From Blautia glucerasea (GTDB taxonomy: Bacteria; Bacillota; Clostridia; Lachnospirales; Lachnospiraceae): a DNA stretch of 64,000 nucleotides. Made by a program: the position numbers and the translations under genes. The notes beneath the pieces are model-generated. The model saw only the letters and a program-made list of their open reading frames with translations, was not told where the DNA came from and searched no databases. Positions 8,780 to 17,894 of the stretch are shown piece after piece. Position 1 is the first letter of the stretch; the number at the start of each line of letters is the position of its first letter. Location of the stretch: contig NZ_JAJBMO010000003.1 in NCBI RefSeq assembly GCF_020537505.1, positions 186,001-250,000 on the forward strand. The letters are read 5' to 3'.

Positions 8780-10015
8780 ATGGAAAGGCTGATCTTTCAT
8801 GTAGATGTAAACAGCGCCTTCCTCTCCTGGGAAGCAGCACGCAGAGTAAAAAATGGAGAGCCGGATCTGCGGACAATTCCTTCCGCAGTGGGCGGTGACC
8901 CGAAGAGCCGTACCGGGATTGTAGTTGCCAAATCCATTCCGGCAAAGAAATACGGAGTACAGACTGGTGAGCCTGTGGCTATGGCCCTTCGGAAATGCCC
9001 AGGTCTGGTTGTGGTTCCCAGTGATTTTCAACTTTATACCAGGAATTCCCAGGCGTTTAAAGCAATCTGTAAGTCCTATGCTCCTGCAATGGAATCCTTT
9101 TCCATTGATGAGGTGTTTCTGGATATGACAGGCACTTCCCTGATCTATCCAGATCCTATCGCCACAGCCTGTGAGATAAAGGACAGGATTTATCAGGAGC
9201 TTGGATTTACAGTAAACGTAGGAATCTCCACCAATAAGCTGCTGGCAAAAATGGCGTCAGATTTTGAGAAGCCAAATAAAGTGCATACCCTTTTTCCGAA
9301 AGAAATCCCGGCGAAAATGTGGCCTCTTCCTATAAGAGACCTGTTATTTCTGGGAAAGGCTTCGGAAAAGAAGCTGGTAGATTTCGGAATCCGCACGATA
9401 GGAGAACTGGCCCGTGAAAAGGAGTCCACCATCCAGACCCTTCTTGGTGAAAAAAACGGACACCAGCTTTATCAGTACGCCAGAGGCATCGACGAGTCTC
9501 CTGTGCTGGAAGTGCCGGAGGAGAGCAAGGGCTTTAGTGTAGAAAAAACTTTTAATGATGATATTGTATCCATGGAACAGATCCAGCTGATTTTGCTGGA
9601 GCAATGCGATGTGGTCGCCACCAGAATGAGACGGAAGGGGAAGAAATGTACCTGCATTTCCGTTACTTTCCGAACCCTGGATTTTAAGAACCGTTCCCAC
9701 CAGATGAAGCTTGGAAATGCCATAGATGTCACCGATGAGATCTACGCAAATGCCAGAAAGCTGTTCCAAGAGTTCTGGAAGGGACAGCCACTGCGGCTGA
9801 TCGGTGTGGCCCTCACAGGACTTACGGAGGATGGGTTCGAACAGATGTCTTTGTTTGAGGACAGTGCCAAAAAAGAACAGCGCCAGAAGCTGGATGCCAC
9901 CCTGGACGCTATCCGTATGAAATTTGGAAACGACACGATCACCCGCGCCAGCATTATGAACAGCAATGCCGGAATCGGGCGGAAAGCCAAGGCACAAATG
10001 GAGAATGAACGATAG
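8780..10015 (+). CDS. dinB: DNA polymerase IV (Y-family, DinB)
   Basis: A 411-residue translesion polymerase that copies past damaged bases at replication forks. I place the start at the ATG at 8780 because GGAGGTG sits 6 nt before it; an upstream ATG at 8765 would lie within the ribosome site. Palm motifs are HVDVNSAFLSWEA (first catalytic Asp, with the steric-gate region) and SIDEVFLDMTG (the Asp-Glu pair) near residue 100. A helix-hairpin-helix thumb (about 175-225) and little-finger domain follow. The last residues resemble family tails, though no clear QxxLF clamp motif is present beyond EQMSLFED near residue 360, which fits one. Confidence 0.92.
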   Translation: MERLIFHVDVNSAFLSWEAARRVKNGEPDLRTIPSAVGGDPKSRTGIVVAKSIPAKKYGVQTGEPVAMALRKCPGLVVVPSDFQLYTRNSQAFKAICKSYAPAMESFSIDEVFLDMTGTSLIYPDPIATACEIKDRIYQELGFTVNVGISTNKLLAKMASDFEKPNKVHTLFPKEIPAKMWPLPIRDLLFLGKASEKKLVDFGIRTIGELAREKESTIQTLLGEKNGHQLYQYARGIDESPVLEVPEESKGFSVEKTFNDDIVSMEQIQLILLEQCDVVATRMRRKGKKCTCISVTFRTLDFKNRSHQMKLGNAIDVTDEIYANARKLFQEFWKGQPLRLIGVALTGLTEDGFEQMSLFEDSAKKEQRQKLDATLDAIRMKFGNDTITRASIMNSNAGIGRKAKAQMENER

Positions 10016-10092
10016 GCGGATATGACGTAAGACAAAAAGCTCTGGTTTACTGGATATCAGATAGAAAATATGGAAAATAAAATCGTATAGAA

Positions 10093-10142
10093 ACAAGGGC
10101 ATTGTTTGCTTCTTTGCAGGAAGAAGAGGACAATGCCCTTGT
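10093..10142 (+). terminator. Inverted repeat after dinB, terminator-like
   Basis: A perfect 13-bp stem (ACAAGGGCATTGT / ACAATGCCCTTGT) with a 24-nt loop. The following T run is weak (TTGTTCTA), so termination is likely but not certain. Confidence 0.6.
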
Positions 10143-10167
10143 TCTATAAATTTTATTAAAGCACCTC

Positions 10168-10196
10168 TTGACAAACACGCATCACTAGTGTACTAT
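10168..10196 (+). promoter_or_regulatory. SigA-type promoter of the GntR-ABC operon
   Basis: TTGACA at 10168, 17-nt spacer and TACTAT at 10191. AGTGTACTATCTACCTATGACA, overlapping the -10, is a loose inverted repeat in the place where YtrA-type repressors normally bind. Confidence 0.75.
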
Positions 10197-10231
10197 CTAC
10201 CTATGACAGCGATACAAGAAAGGAGGACGCC

Positions 10232-10588
10232 ATGGAATATAATTCATCGCTGCCTATTTATCTCCAGGCAGCAAATTCCATTAAACGGGATATTGTAACA
10301 GGTAAGCTGTCTCCGGGTGTGAAGCTTCCATCGGTGCGTGAGCTGGCAGTTGCGTACACCATTAATCCCAATACAGTCAGCCGCGTATATAAAGAATTGG
10401 AGATGGAAGGCGTCTGCTTTACCAGACGCGGGATGGGAACTTTCGTAACAGAAGATCCAGGGAAGGTCCGGCAGCTAAAAGAAGAGATGGCGGGGACCCT
10501 GATCCGAGAATTTCTGGAAGGAATGGAGCAGCTTGGTTTTTCCAGAGCCGAGACGATCGGCCTTCTGGAGGAAAAACAGTCGAAATAG
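10232..10588 (+). CDS. GntR-family regulator, YtrA subfamily
   Basis: 118 residues: a winged helix-turn-helix at about residues 8-75 (LPIYLQAANSIKRDIVTGKL, then LPSVRELAVAYTINPNTVSRVYKELE) and only a short C-terminal dimerisation tail. That architecture is the YtrA subgroup, which usually represses the ABC transporter encoded immediately downstream, exactly the arrangement here. AAAGGAGGA precedes the ATG. The inducer is unknown. Confidence 0.9.
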   Translation: MEYNSSLPIYLQAANSIKRDIVTGKLSPGVKLPSVRELAVAYTINPNTVSRVYKELEMEGVCFTRRGMGTFVTEDPGKVRQLKEEMAGTLIREFLEGMEQLGFSRAETIGLLEEKQSK

Positions 10589-10599
10589 ACGAGGAGTGT

Positions 10600-11316
10600 A
10601 TGAAAATGATCTTAGAGAGCAGAGAAGCAACGAAGAAATACGGCAGTAAGACTGCTGTGAATCAGGTATCCTTACAGTTGGAGCCAGGACTTGTATACGC
10701 TATGCTTGGTCCCAACGGAAGCGGCAAGACCACCTGGATGAAAATGGTGGCAGGACTTGTGAAGCCAACCAGCGGTGAGATCCTGTATCAGGGAAACCCC
10801 ATCGGCAAAGAGAGCCGGAAAGAAATTGCCTATATGTCCACAGAGCCCTACTTCTACAGCTGGATGTCCGTTGCGGATGTGGGAAAATATTATGAGGACT
10901 TTTTTGAAGATTTTTCCATGGAGAAATATAGACAGATGATTTCCCGTATGGAGCTTACAGAGGATATGAAGGCGAAGAAGCTGTCCTCTGGTATGATGGC
11001 CAAGCTGAAGATCGCAGTTACCATGGCAAGAGGCGCCAGGCTGTATTTACTTGACGAACCCCTGAACGGCATTGATCTTCTGGCAAGAGACCAGATCATG
11101 AAGAGCATTCTGGAAGCCATAGATCCAGATGTGACACTGGTGGTTTCCAGTCATCTTGTAGACGAACTGGAACGAGTAGCAGATGCGGCCATTTTTATGA
11201 AGGATGGCATATTGGCTAAGCAGTGTATGGTAGAGGAGCTTCGGATTGACGAGCATAAATCCGTAGTGGATCTGTACCGTGAAATCTATGGACATGGAGG
11301 AGAAGAAGTATGTTAA
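10600..11316 (+). CDS. ABC transporter ATP-binding protein
   Basis: A 238-residue nucleotide-binding subunit. Walker A is GPNGSGKTT at about residue 38, the signature is a degenerate LSSGMMAK near residue 130 (canonical LSGGQ), and Walker B is LYLLDEP near 150 followed by a switch His in SSHLVDE. It follows the GntR gene by 11 nt and overlaps the permease gene by 7 nt. With the permease it probably forms a small exporter, of the type often linked to peptide antibiotic resistance or sporulation-phase export; the substrate is not known. Confidence 0.9.
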   Translation: MKMILESREATKKYGSKTAVNQVSLQLEPGLVYAMLGPNGSGKTTWMKMVAGLVKPTSGEILYQGNPIGKESRKEIAYMSTEPYFYSWMSVADVGKYYEDFFEDFSMEKYRQMISRMELTEDMKAKKLSSGMMAKLKIAVTMARGARLYLLDEPLNGIDLLARDQIMKSILEAIDPDVTLVVSSHLVDELERVADAAIFMKDGILAKQCMVEELRIDEHKSVVDLYREIYGHGGEEVC

Positions 11317-12050
11317 AGTTGATGAAATACGAGCTTCGGAAAACAGCGTTTTCCAAGCTGGTTCTGCTGGTGATCACTGCCGTTGCGGAACTTGCATTTT
11401 TGTTAGGTGTGTTTTTGAAAAAGGATAATCTTCTGGCAATCGGAATTGTATTCCTGTTCATGTGTGCAGTATTTGGTGTTATTTACATTGGAATAGAGAG
11501 CGTGAATGTCCTATATCGTGACCTGAATACCAAACAGAGTTATATGTTGTTTCTTACACCAAAAAGCAGCTATGAAATCCTTGGTGCCAAGATTCTGGAA
11601 AACGGCATTTCCATCGTAATGGCCGGTGTATTTTTCGCATTGCTGGCAGCCCTTGACATTACCGTTGCAACCCTTTATATTGGCGGCTTGAAAGAGATGA
11701 TCAATCTGGTAAGCTCCTTTATGGAAATAAACTGGTCCGTTACCTTTACCCCTGCAGAAGCAGCCTTCTATTTCTTTGGTCTGCTGGCAAGCTGGATCGT
11801 TTACATTGTGAATGCTGACCTGTCCGTGATCTTATCCGCCAGTGTCCTGGCCGGCAAAAAAGGCAGCATCATTGCAGGCTTCCTTATCTTCATGGTAATC
11901 TCCGCTATTATTGGAAAGGCATTGGATCTGATTCCGGTTCTGCAAAGCACAGAACTTACTTTCGTTATATATATCGCAGCCGCATTTGCCATTGCAGCAG
12001 TACTGTACCTGATTAGCGGCTGGATCATGGAGAAGAAGCTGAGCGTATAA
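11310..12050 (+). CDS. ABC transporter permease, six predicted membrane segments
   Basis: 246 residues, strongly hydrophobic, with about six membrane segments (for example residues 16-35, 42-62, 98-125, 150-172, 182-203, 210-232). The start overlaps the ATPase stop, so the subunits are translationally coupled. No substrate-binding protein is present, which supports an exporter. The sequence contains no recognisable family signature beyond topology. Confidence 0.8.
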   Translation: MLKLMKYELRKTAFSKLVLLVITAVAELAFLLGVFLKKDNLLAIGIVFLFMCAVFGVIYIGIESVNVLYRDLNTKQSYMLFLTPKSSYEILGAKILENGISIVMAGVFFALLAALDITVATLYIGGLKEMINLVSSFMEINWSVTFTPAEAAFYFFGLLASWIVYIVNADLSVILSASVLAGKKGSIIAGFLIFMVISAIIGKALDLIPVLQSTELTFVIYIAAAFAIAAVLYLISGWIMEKKLSV

Positions 12051-12156
12051 AGCTTAATGGTATATTTATGATTGCAGAGTGAAGAGGGGTGTGATAGAAT
12101 GAGGCTCGCAGTAAAAAGAAAAGAAAACTGGAATCGGGAAAGGATTCTATTGCGAG

Positions 12157-13512
12157 ATGGAAAAAGTAAAAAAATCAAACGAAATGGATATGCTGAATGG
12201 CGGTCTTGCAGGCAAGCTGATCATCTTTGCCATACCTCTGGCATTCAGCAGTATTTTACAGCAGTTATTTAATTCCGCGGATGTTGCGGTTGTTGGCCGG
12301 TTTGCAGGAGACAGGGCTTTGGCGGCAGTTGGAAGCTGTGTGGCGCTTGTTGGTATCTTTGTGAATCTGCTGGTGGGAATGTCTGTTGGACCAAATGCAG
12401 CCCTGGCAACCTTGATCGGTCAGAAAAAGCGGGAGCGGATCAGCGGTATGCTACATACCGTACTCACCTTTGGCGCAATACTTGGATTTTTACTTATGAT
12501 CATTGGCATGCTGTGTGCGAAAGTAGTACTGGAAGCATCTGGAACACCGGAAAGTGTTATGAGTGAGGCTCTTTTGTACATTCGGATCTATTTTATCAGT
12601 CTGCCATTTATGACTATTTACAATTTTGGCTCGGCTATTTTGCGAAGCTATGGGGACAGCAGAAGGCCGATGTACTACCTGCTTACCTCTGGAATTGTAA
12701 ATGTTATCTTGAACCTGTTTCTGGTGATCTGCCTTCACCTGGGTGTTTCCGGCGTAGCCATTGCGACAGTAATATCCAATGTATTAAGCGCATCTTTGGT
12801 TATTCATCATCTTCGTAAAAGGGATGATGAATTCCAGTTCAGTTTTTCCAGAATGCATATTAATAAAAGTGAGCTATCCAAGGTTCTGGCTATTGGAATC
12901 CCGGCGGGAATACAGGGGGCTATTTTCTCTGTTTCCAATGTATTTATCCAGAGTGGGATCAATTCCTTCGGAGAGGATGCAATTGCTGGTTCTTCACTAG
13001 CTCTGAATTTTGAGTATTTTACATATGATATTGCAGCTGCTTTTGCTCAGGCGGCGGTTACCTTTACCAGCCAGAATTTCGGTGCTGGAAATTTGAAAAG
13101 GTGTAAAAAGGTATTCTGGCTTTGTCTGTTGTTTGGAATGGTCTTCACAGAAATCCTCAGTATTGTATTTATGATCTGGGATGATTTCTTTGTGAGCATC
13201 TATACCACCAGCGCAGGAGTGGCAGCCTTCGGCCTGATTCGTATGCACCGGGTATGTTCTTTGGAGGGACTTACCGCTACTTACGAAGTGGAAAGCGCAG
13301 CCCTCAGGGGAATGGGAAAATCTCTGGAGCCATCCATTATCACAATTCTTGGAACTGTGGTTTTCCGCATGATCTGGCTGGTTACCATTTTCAAGCTGGT
13401 TCCCACCTTCGAAATGCTGATGAACGTTTACGTCGCTTCCTGGATCTTCACAGGCGGCGCGATCATGATCGTGTATCTGTGGCATATGCGGAAGCTGGAA
13501 AAGAACCATTAG
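12157..13512 (+). CDS. MATE-family multidrug/cation antiporter
   Basis: A 451-residue protein with twelve predicted membrane helices and the MATE pattern of two homologous halves (PLAFSSILQQLFNSADVAVVG near the start, GIPAGIQGAIFSVSNVFIQS at about residue 248). Such proteins expel cationic drugs or dyes in exchange for Na+ or H+. The start is uncertain: the ATG at 12157 has GGAAAGGA about 12 nt upstream, and an ATG at 12184 is possible. The gene follows the ABC operon by about 100 nt and ends at a strong terminator. Confidence 0.88.
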   Translation: MEKVKKSNEMDMLNGGLAGKLIIFAIPLAFSSILQQLFNSADVAVVGRFAGDRALAAVGSCVALVGIFVNLLVGMSVGPNAALATLIGQKKRERISGMLHTVLTFGAILGFLLMIIGMLCAKVVLEASGTPESVMSEALLYIRIYFISLPFMTIYNFGSAILRSYGDSRRPMYYLLTSGIVNVILNLFLVICLHLGVSGVAIATVISNVLSASLVIHHLRKRDDEFQFSFSRMHINKSELSKVLAIGIPAGIQGAIFSVSNVFIQSGINSFGEDAIAGSSLALNFEYFTYDIAAAFAQAAVTFTSQNFGAGNLKRCKKVFWLCLLFGMVFTEILSIVFMIWDDFFVSIYTTSAGVAAFGLIRMHRVCSLEGLTATYEVESAALRGMGKSLEPSIITILGTVVFRMIWLVTIFKLVPTFEMLMNVYVASWIFTGGAIMIVYLWHMRKLEKNH

Positions 13513-13520
13513 ACATTGAA

Positions 13521-13574
13521 ACAGGGCATTACCTGCTTCTCGGTGAGGAGTAAGTAATGCCCTGTGTTTTTTTT
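13521..13574 (+). terminator. Terminator after the MATE gene
   Basis: A perfect 12-bp stem (ACAGGGCATTAC / GTAATGCCCTGT) followed by a run of eight T. The same ACA(A)GGGCATT core occurs in the hairpin after dinB. Confidence 0.9.
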
Positions 13575-13594
13575 CTAATCAAGCTATTTTCAGA

Positions 13595-13828
13595 TTAGTA
13601 CTGACCACTCTGGCCGCTCTGTCCTGCGGACATGGATCTTTCCTGAGCCTCGATCATCTTTTTCACCATATAGCCACCTACACTACCATTCTGTTTGGAA
13701 GTAAGGTTTCCGTTGTATCCGTCTGTAAGCGGCACACCCAGCTCATTTGCAACCTCAAATTTGAAACGATTTAATGCGCCCTTTGCTTCTGGTACAGCTG
13801 CTTTGTTAGAAGAAGTATTGTTTGACAT
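13595..13828 (-). CDS. Alpha/beta-type small acid-soluble spore protein
   Basis: 77 residues with the SASP pattern: ALNRFKFEVANELGV in the first conserved helix (containing the EVA-type germination protease cleavage region) and GGYMVKKMIEAQER in the second. These proteins coat spore DNA and protect it against UV, heat and oxidants, and are degraded on germination. Its presence shows that the host is a spore former. An AAGGAGG-like site precedes the ATG. The C-terminal SGQSGQSGQY tail is low complexity. Confidence 0.93.
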   Translation of the reverse strand: MSNNTSSNKAAVPEAKGALNRFKFEVANELGVPLTDGYNGNLTSKQNGSVGGYMVKKMIEAQERSMSAGQSGQSGQY

Positions 13829-13933
13829 AATCCTTTTCCTCCTTGGTTAATTGTTGTTTTGTTTGATGTTACATTGCTAGTATGTGCTCTATAAATGAAA
13901 ATACACTGGGAATAAATGGACTGATTTTTTAGC

Positions 13934-13996
13934 TTGACATAGCCGTACGGCATAAAAAATAAATTAGGACTAAAATTTAGCCGTACGGCATATATT
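13934..13996 (+). promoter_or_regulatory. Promoter with two palindromic operators for the HipB-like gene
   Basis: TTGACA at 13934 abuts GCCGTACGGC (13942-13951), and a second GCCGTACGGC lies at 13980-13989, 38 bp away. Both are inside TAGCCGTACGGCATA. Paired operators around the promoter are typical of HipB-type autorepression. The antitoxin gene starts 29 bp after the second operator. Confidence 0.75.
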
Positions 13997-14018
13997 GAAA
14001 GGCTAGACAAGGTGAATT

Positions 14019-14231
14019 ATGAAAATCACGGATTCTAAATCATTAGGTATCGCATTGAAAACAAGAAGAAAAGAATTACATTATACTCAGTTATATTTAG
14101 CTGAATTTACAGGCTTAAGCGTCACTTTTATTTCTGATGTTGAACGTGGTAAGCCAACTGCAGAATTAGAGAAAACAATTCGCTTGGCGAATACCCTGGG
14201 GTTAGATATTTTCTTGCAAAAGAGAGGATAA
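14019..14231 (+). CDS. HipB/Y4mF-type XRE antitoxin without its toxin
   Basis: 70 residues forming a single XRE helix-turn-helix (LGIALKTRRKELHYTQLYLA, then GLSVTFISDVERGKPTAELEK) and a short tail IFLQKRG, the layout of HipB and Y4mF antitoxins. The two operators upstream support self-repression. A hipA kinase gene normally follows by a few bases. Here only an ATG and about eight codons beginning MKKLSVLN, HipA-like, remain at 14240 before unrelated sequence starts. The protein may now be a solitary repressor. Confidence 0.8.
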   Translation: MKITDSKSLGIALKTRRKELHYTQLYLAEFTGLSVTFISDVERGKPTAELEKTIRLANTLGLDIFLQKRG

Positions 14232-14251
14232 GAATATAAATGAAAAAATTA

Positions 14252-15446
14252 TCGGTTTTGAATGATCGGCGGTTCTGATGCCAATACTGACGCAAGGGAG
14301 CGAAAGGAAGCCTTTCTTCAGATCCTGAAAGAATATGGCATCCCATTTGAAGACCGCAATTATATCATCAGCGATCTGTCCAAGCGGGATAAGAAAGCAG
14401 CAGTCTCCTTTATGGAAAATAACCCGGACGTGCAGGCCTGATCCATCTGGAAAATGCGGATATCGATAATCTTCTCAGTATTTTTGAGGAGCTTTGCAGC
14501 TATATTTGCTACCGTCATAAGATCCAGGACAGAAAATATGAAATCCACCAGCTTTTTGAGATCCTGTACCGTAAGATCATCCATTCCATGAACCACCAGT
14601 TCAAGCTGTTTGTCAGCAATACCATGCAATTCGAAAATGGAAATGACCAGAGCTACACCAAACTGATCTCTGACATTGATTTTCTGGGAATCCAGAACGC
14701 AGGGATCTATTTGTTTGAAAAGCCGCTTACTTATTTACAGAAGGATAAATTTGTCTGTCCGGATCAGCTGTACTTAAAAGCAATCCTGGAAAATGGGATG
14801 GTAAGATCCGTCCCGGGAGCAAGGCAGCGAGTGGCGAAAAAGGATTTATTCCATCTGGCAGAACTATCCGGATCCCGCAGCAATCTGGTATGTCTTCCCC
14901 TTTTTTCCAATGAAATGCTGTACGGACTGCTGATCTGTGATCTGACACTCTGACGCCCTTACCGGAATTCTGAACCGGAGAGGCTTTCATTTATCTGCAG
15001 AAGAATTGGTGTCACAGTTGAAAACACAGGGACACAGGACCTTGTTTGCCTACATTGATATGGACAATCTGAAGATCATCAACGACCGCTACAGCCACGA
15101 TGAAGGGGATTTTTCCTTGAAACTGATCGGGGAAATCCTGGTGGATATTGTACAGGAAGAGGGAATTACCGGACGGATCGGCGGCGATGAGTATGCCGGC
15201 GTGCTGAAATACGAAAAGGAAGACCATGGCAGGGATTTTAGAAACAGGATCCATCAGGCATTCCAGGATTTTAACCGTACCAGTGAAAAAGCCTATAATG
15301 TTACCGTCTCAGTGGAAATGTATCTGATGGAAGCAGAAGAGGACCTGACTTTACATGATGCCTTGTCCCATGCAGATGCCAGTCTGTATGAAGCCAAGAA
15401 AAACAGAGTGAAATCCGTGGCAAAAAATTTTGATCATAATAACTGA
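14252..15446 (+). pseudogene. Decayed sensor-GGDEF diguanylate cyclase gene
   Basis: Three consecutive segments in different frames belong to one gene. The first (14252-14441) encodes SDANTDARERKEAFLQILKEY, the end of a LacI-type periplasmic-binding-like sensor. The second (14588-14953) continues a helical and GAF-like linker. The third (about 14950-15446) is a GGDEF domain beginning DALTGILNRRGF, with DMDNLKIINDRYSHDEGD and the active site RIGGDEYAG. The active-site sequence is intact, but stops at about 14439 and 14951 split the protein and the 5' end is missing. It once would have made cyclic di-GMP. It starts directly after the hipA stub, marking a deletion junction. Confidence 0.75.
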
Positions 15447-15482
15447 TGGGAAAATCAGCAAGAAAAATAGTAAGATTTCAAC

Positions 15483-15518
15483 TTGACTCTACAACCAATG
15501 TAGGGTTTATGGTAAGAT
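15483..15518 (+). promoter_or_regulatory. MerR-type promoter of the MATE-MerR operon
   Basis: TTGACT at 15483 and TATGGT at 15508 are separated by 19 nt, longer than the usual 17. The spacer contains the dyad ACTCTACA/TGTAGGGT. A long spacer over a dyad is the hallmark of promoters activated by MerR-family proteins, and a MerR gene is the second gene of this operon. Confidence 0.75.
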
Positions 15519-15544
15519 AGTTACGAGAAAGGAGGAGAAATCCT

Positions 15545-16888
15545 TTGGAGAAAGATCTTACCACAGGCAGCGTATTCAAAAATATTGTTTATTTCTCACT
15601 GCCATACCTTTTATCTTACTTTTTACAGACCCTTTATGGAATGGCGGACCTGTTTATCATAGGCCAGTTCGAGGGTGTTGCCAGTACCACAGCTGTCTCT
15701 GTGGGAAGCCAGGTCATGCATATGCTGACTGTTATGATCGTGGGACTTGCCATGGGTACCACAGTCACCATCGGCCAGGCCATCGGAGGAAAGAACAAGA
15801 AGCAGGCAGCTCTTGATATTGGAAATTCCGTTACCCTGTTTATGGCAGTATCCATCCTGCTGGCGGCAGTTCTGCTTTTACTGGTGAAGCCTATTGTGGC
15901 AGTGATGTCCACACCGGCAGAAGCTGTTTCCGGCACCATTACATACCTGACCATCTGCTTTATTGGAATCCCGTTTATCACAGCTTATAATATTATCAGT
16001 TCCATTTTCCGTGGAATGGGTGATTCCAAAAGCCCCATGTATTTCATTGCCATTGCATGTGGGGCAAACATTGTGCTTGACTATGTATTTATGGGTGCCC
16101 TTCATCTGGGTCCGGCTGGTGCGGCTCTTGGAACAACCCTTTCCCAGACCATCAGCGTGCTCATTGCCCTTACGGTGATTTTACGGAAAAAAACAGGGAT
16201 TTCTGTTTCCAGGGCTGATTTTAAACCCAGAAGACAGATTATGGACAAAATCCTGCAGATCGGAATTCCCATCTGCTGCCAGGACGGACTGATCCAGGTG
16301 GCCTTTATCATCATAACGGTTATTGCAAACAGACGAGGCCTTACCGATGCAGCAGCAGTGGGGATCGTGGAAAAGTTCATCAGCTTTTTGTTCCTGGTGC
16401 CATCCTCCATGCTCTCTACAGTATCGGCTCTCGGCGCACAGAATATTGGGGCAAAAAAGCCGGAGCGGGCAAAAGAGGTGCTTCGCTATGCCACTATGAT
16501 CGCAGTTGGATTTGGTGTTATCGTGACAGTTTTGATCCAGTTTATTGCAGAACCGGTTGTGGGAATGTTTACCACAGACCAGGGCGTGATCCTGGCAGGT
16601 GGGCAGTATCTGCGGGGGTATATTTTTGATGTTATTTTTGCAGGTGTTCACTTTAGCTTCAGCGGCTATTTCTGTGCCTGCGGAAAATCAGGATTGTCCT
16701 TTTTACATAATATTACTGCAATTGTGCTGGTACGTGTTCCTGGGGTATATCTTACTTCCAGGCTGTTCCCGGCCACGCTTCTGCCTATGGGACTTGCCAC
16801 GGCTACAGGCTCCCTTTTGTCTGTGATTATCTGTGTGATCGCGTTTACGGTTATCAACCGAAAGGAAAGAAATGCCGTTTTTTCATAA
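15545..16888 (+). CDS. MATE-family efflux transporter under MerR control
   Basis: A 447-residue polytopic protein of the MATE family (TTG start with GGAGGAG at a good distance). Conserved features include SLPYLLSYFLQTLYGMADLF at the first helix, PFITAYNIISSIFRGMGDS near residue 142 and GIPICCQDGLIQVAF at the start of the second half. Twelve helices are predicted. It exports drug-like cations using an ion gradient. A MerR regulator follows after 12 nt, so drug-inducible expression is likely. Confidence 0.9.
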   Translation: MEKDLTTGSVFKNIVYFSLPYLLSYFLQTLYGMADLFIIGQFEGVASTTAVSVGSQVMHMLTVMIVGLAMGTTVTIGQAIGGKNKKQAALDIGNSVTLFMAVSILLAAVLLLLVKPIVAVMSTPAEAVSGTITYLTICFIGIPFITAYNIISSIFRGMGDSKSPMYFIAIACGANIVLDYVFMGALHLGPAGAALGTTLSQTISVLIALTVILRKKTGISVSRADFKPRRQIMDKILQIGIPICCQDGLIQVAFIIITVIANRRGLTDAAAVGIVEKFISFLFLVPSSMLSTVSALGAQNIGAKKPERAKEVLRYATMIAVGFGVIVTVLIQFIAEPVVGMFTTDQGVILAGGQYLRGYIFDVIFAGVHFSFSGYFCACGKSGLSFLHNITAIVLVRVPGVYLTSRLFPATLLPMGLATATGSLLSVIICVIAFTVINRKERNAVFS

Positions 16889-16900
16889 AGGAGACCAGTT

Positions 16901-17728
16901 ATGGAAAGCAAAGATTTATTTCAGATCGGCGAAGTAGCCCGGATGTTTCATCTAAGTGTCAGCAGCCTCAGACATTATGAAGCCATGGGGCTTCTGGTTC
17001 CCGAGGTGACGGATCCGGAGACTGGCTACCGCTATTACAGCACCCGCCAGTTTGAGCCGCTGAACACCATCCGCTACCTGCGGGCCCTTGACATGCCGCT
17101 GAACGAAATTGCGGATTTTCTCCAGAACCGTGACCTTGATAAAATGGAGGAAAAGCTTCAGCAGCAAAAGGAAATTGTTATAAAAAGGGAACAGGAATTA
17201 AAGCGGATCGAGCGAAAGATCGGCAACCGGTTAAATCAGCTAAAGGATGCCAGAAATTCTGTGCTGGATGTGATCGCGCTTACAACAGCCAGGGCCTGCC
17301 GCCTGGTATGGATGGAAGATAACCTTACTATTAAAGAGTTTGTTGACATGGAGACACCGATCCGAAAGCTGGAACAGAAGCAAAAAGAGGCGCTTATTTT
17401 TCTGGGAAAGGTAGGGGTTGGCATAGCTGCGGAACAGCTGCTGAAAGGGCAGTTCCAGCAATACAACGGGATTTTTCTTCTGCTGGACGAGGAAGACCAG
17501 TACGATGGAACTGTGATCCACCTTCAGGAAACGCCATGCGTTTCCGTCCGTTTTCGCGGCAGCCACAAAGAAGCACCTGCCCAGTATGAAAAACTGATGA
17601 ATTATATTCAGGAACATAATCTTAAAGTTGCCGGTTTTTCACGGGAAATTACCATGATCGATTACGGCCTCACCAATGACACTGAGAAATTTGTAACGGA
17701 GATCAGTATTCCGGTGAAAGTATCCTGA
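16901..17728 (+). CDS. MerR-family regulator with GyrI-like effector domain
   Basis: 275 residues: an N-terminal winged helix (FQIGEVARMFHLSVSSLRHY, then GLLVPEVTDPETGYRYYS) at residues 5-75, a long coiled coil at about 75-125 for dimerisation, and a C-terminal region resembling the multidrug-binding domain of BmrR/TipA regulators. It should bind the dyad at 15483-15505 and remodel the 19-nt spacer when a drug is bound, activating its own operon and the MATE pump. Confidence 0.9.
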   Translation: MESKDLFQIGEVARMFHLSVSSLRHYEAMGLLVPEVTDPETGYRYYSTRQFEPLNTIRYLRALDMPLNEIADFLQNRDLDKMEEKLQQQKEIVIKREQELKRIERKIGNRLNQLKDARNSVLDVIALTTARACRLVWMEDNLTIKEFVDMETPIRKLEQKQKEALIFLGKVGVGIAAEQLLKGQFQQYNGIFLLLDEEDQYDGTVIHLQETPCVSVRFRGSHKEAPAQYEKLMNYIQEHNLKVAGFSREITMIDYGLTNDTEKFVTEISIPVKVS

Positions 17729-17783
17729 TATGTCCGCTGCAATTGTCAGAAATCTGGACTTGGGTTTGCAGGTGAAAGTAAAA

Positions 17784-17832
17784 ACCTCCTGCATAGTATA
17801 AATAAAAATATACCATGCAGGAGGTCTTTTTT
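17784..17832 (+). terminator. Terminator after the MATE-MerR operon
   Basis: ACCTCCTGCA and TGCAGGAGGT form a perfect 10-bp stem followed by CTTTTTT. Confidence 0.88.
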
Positions 17833-17894
17833 ACGCGGGCAACGAGCTAAAGTCTATGCTTGCATGAGGCTCTGGCGACTGCCGTGATAACTTA

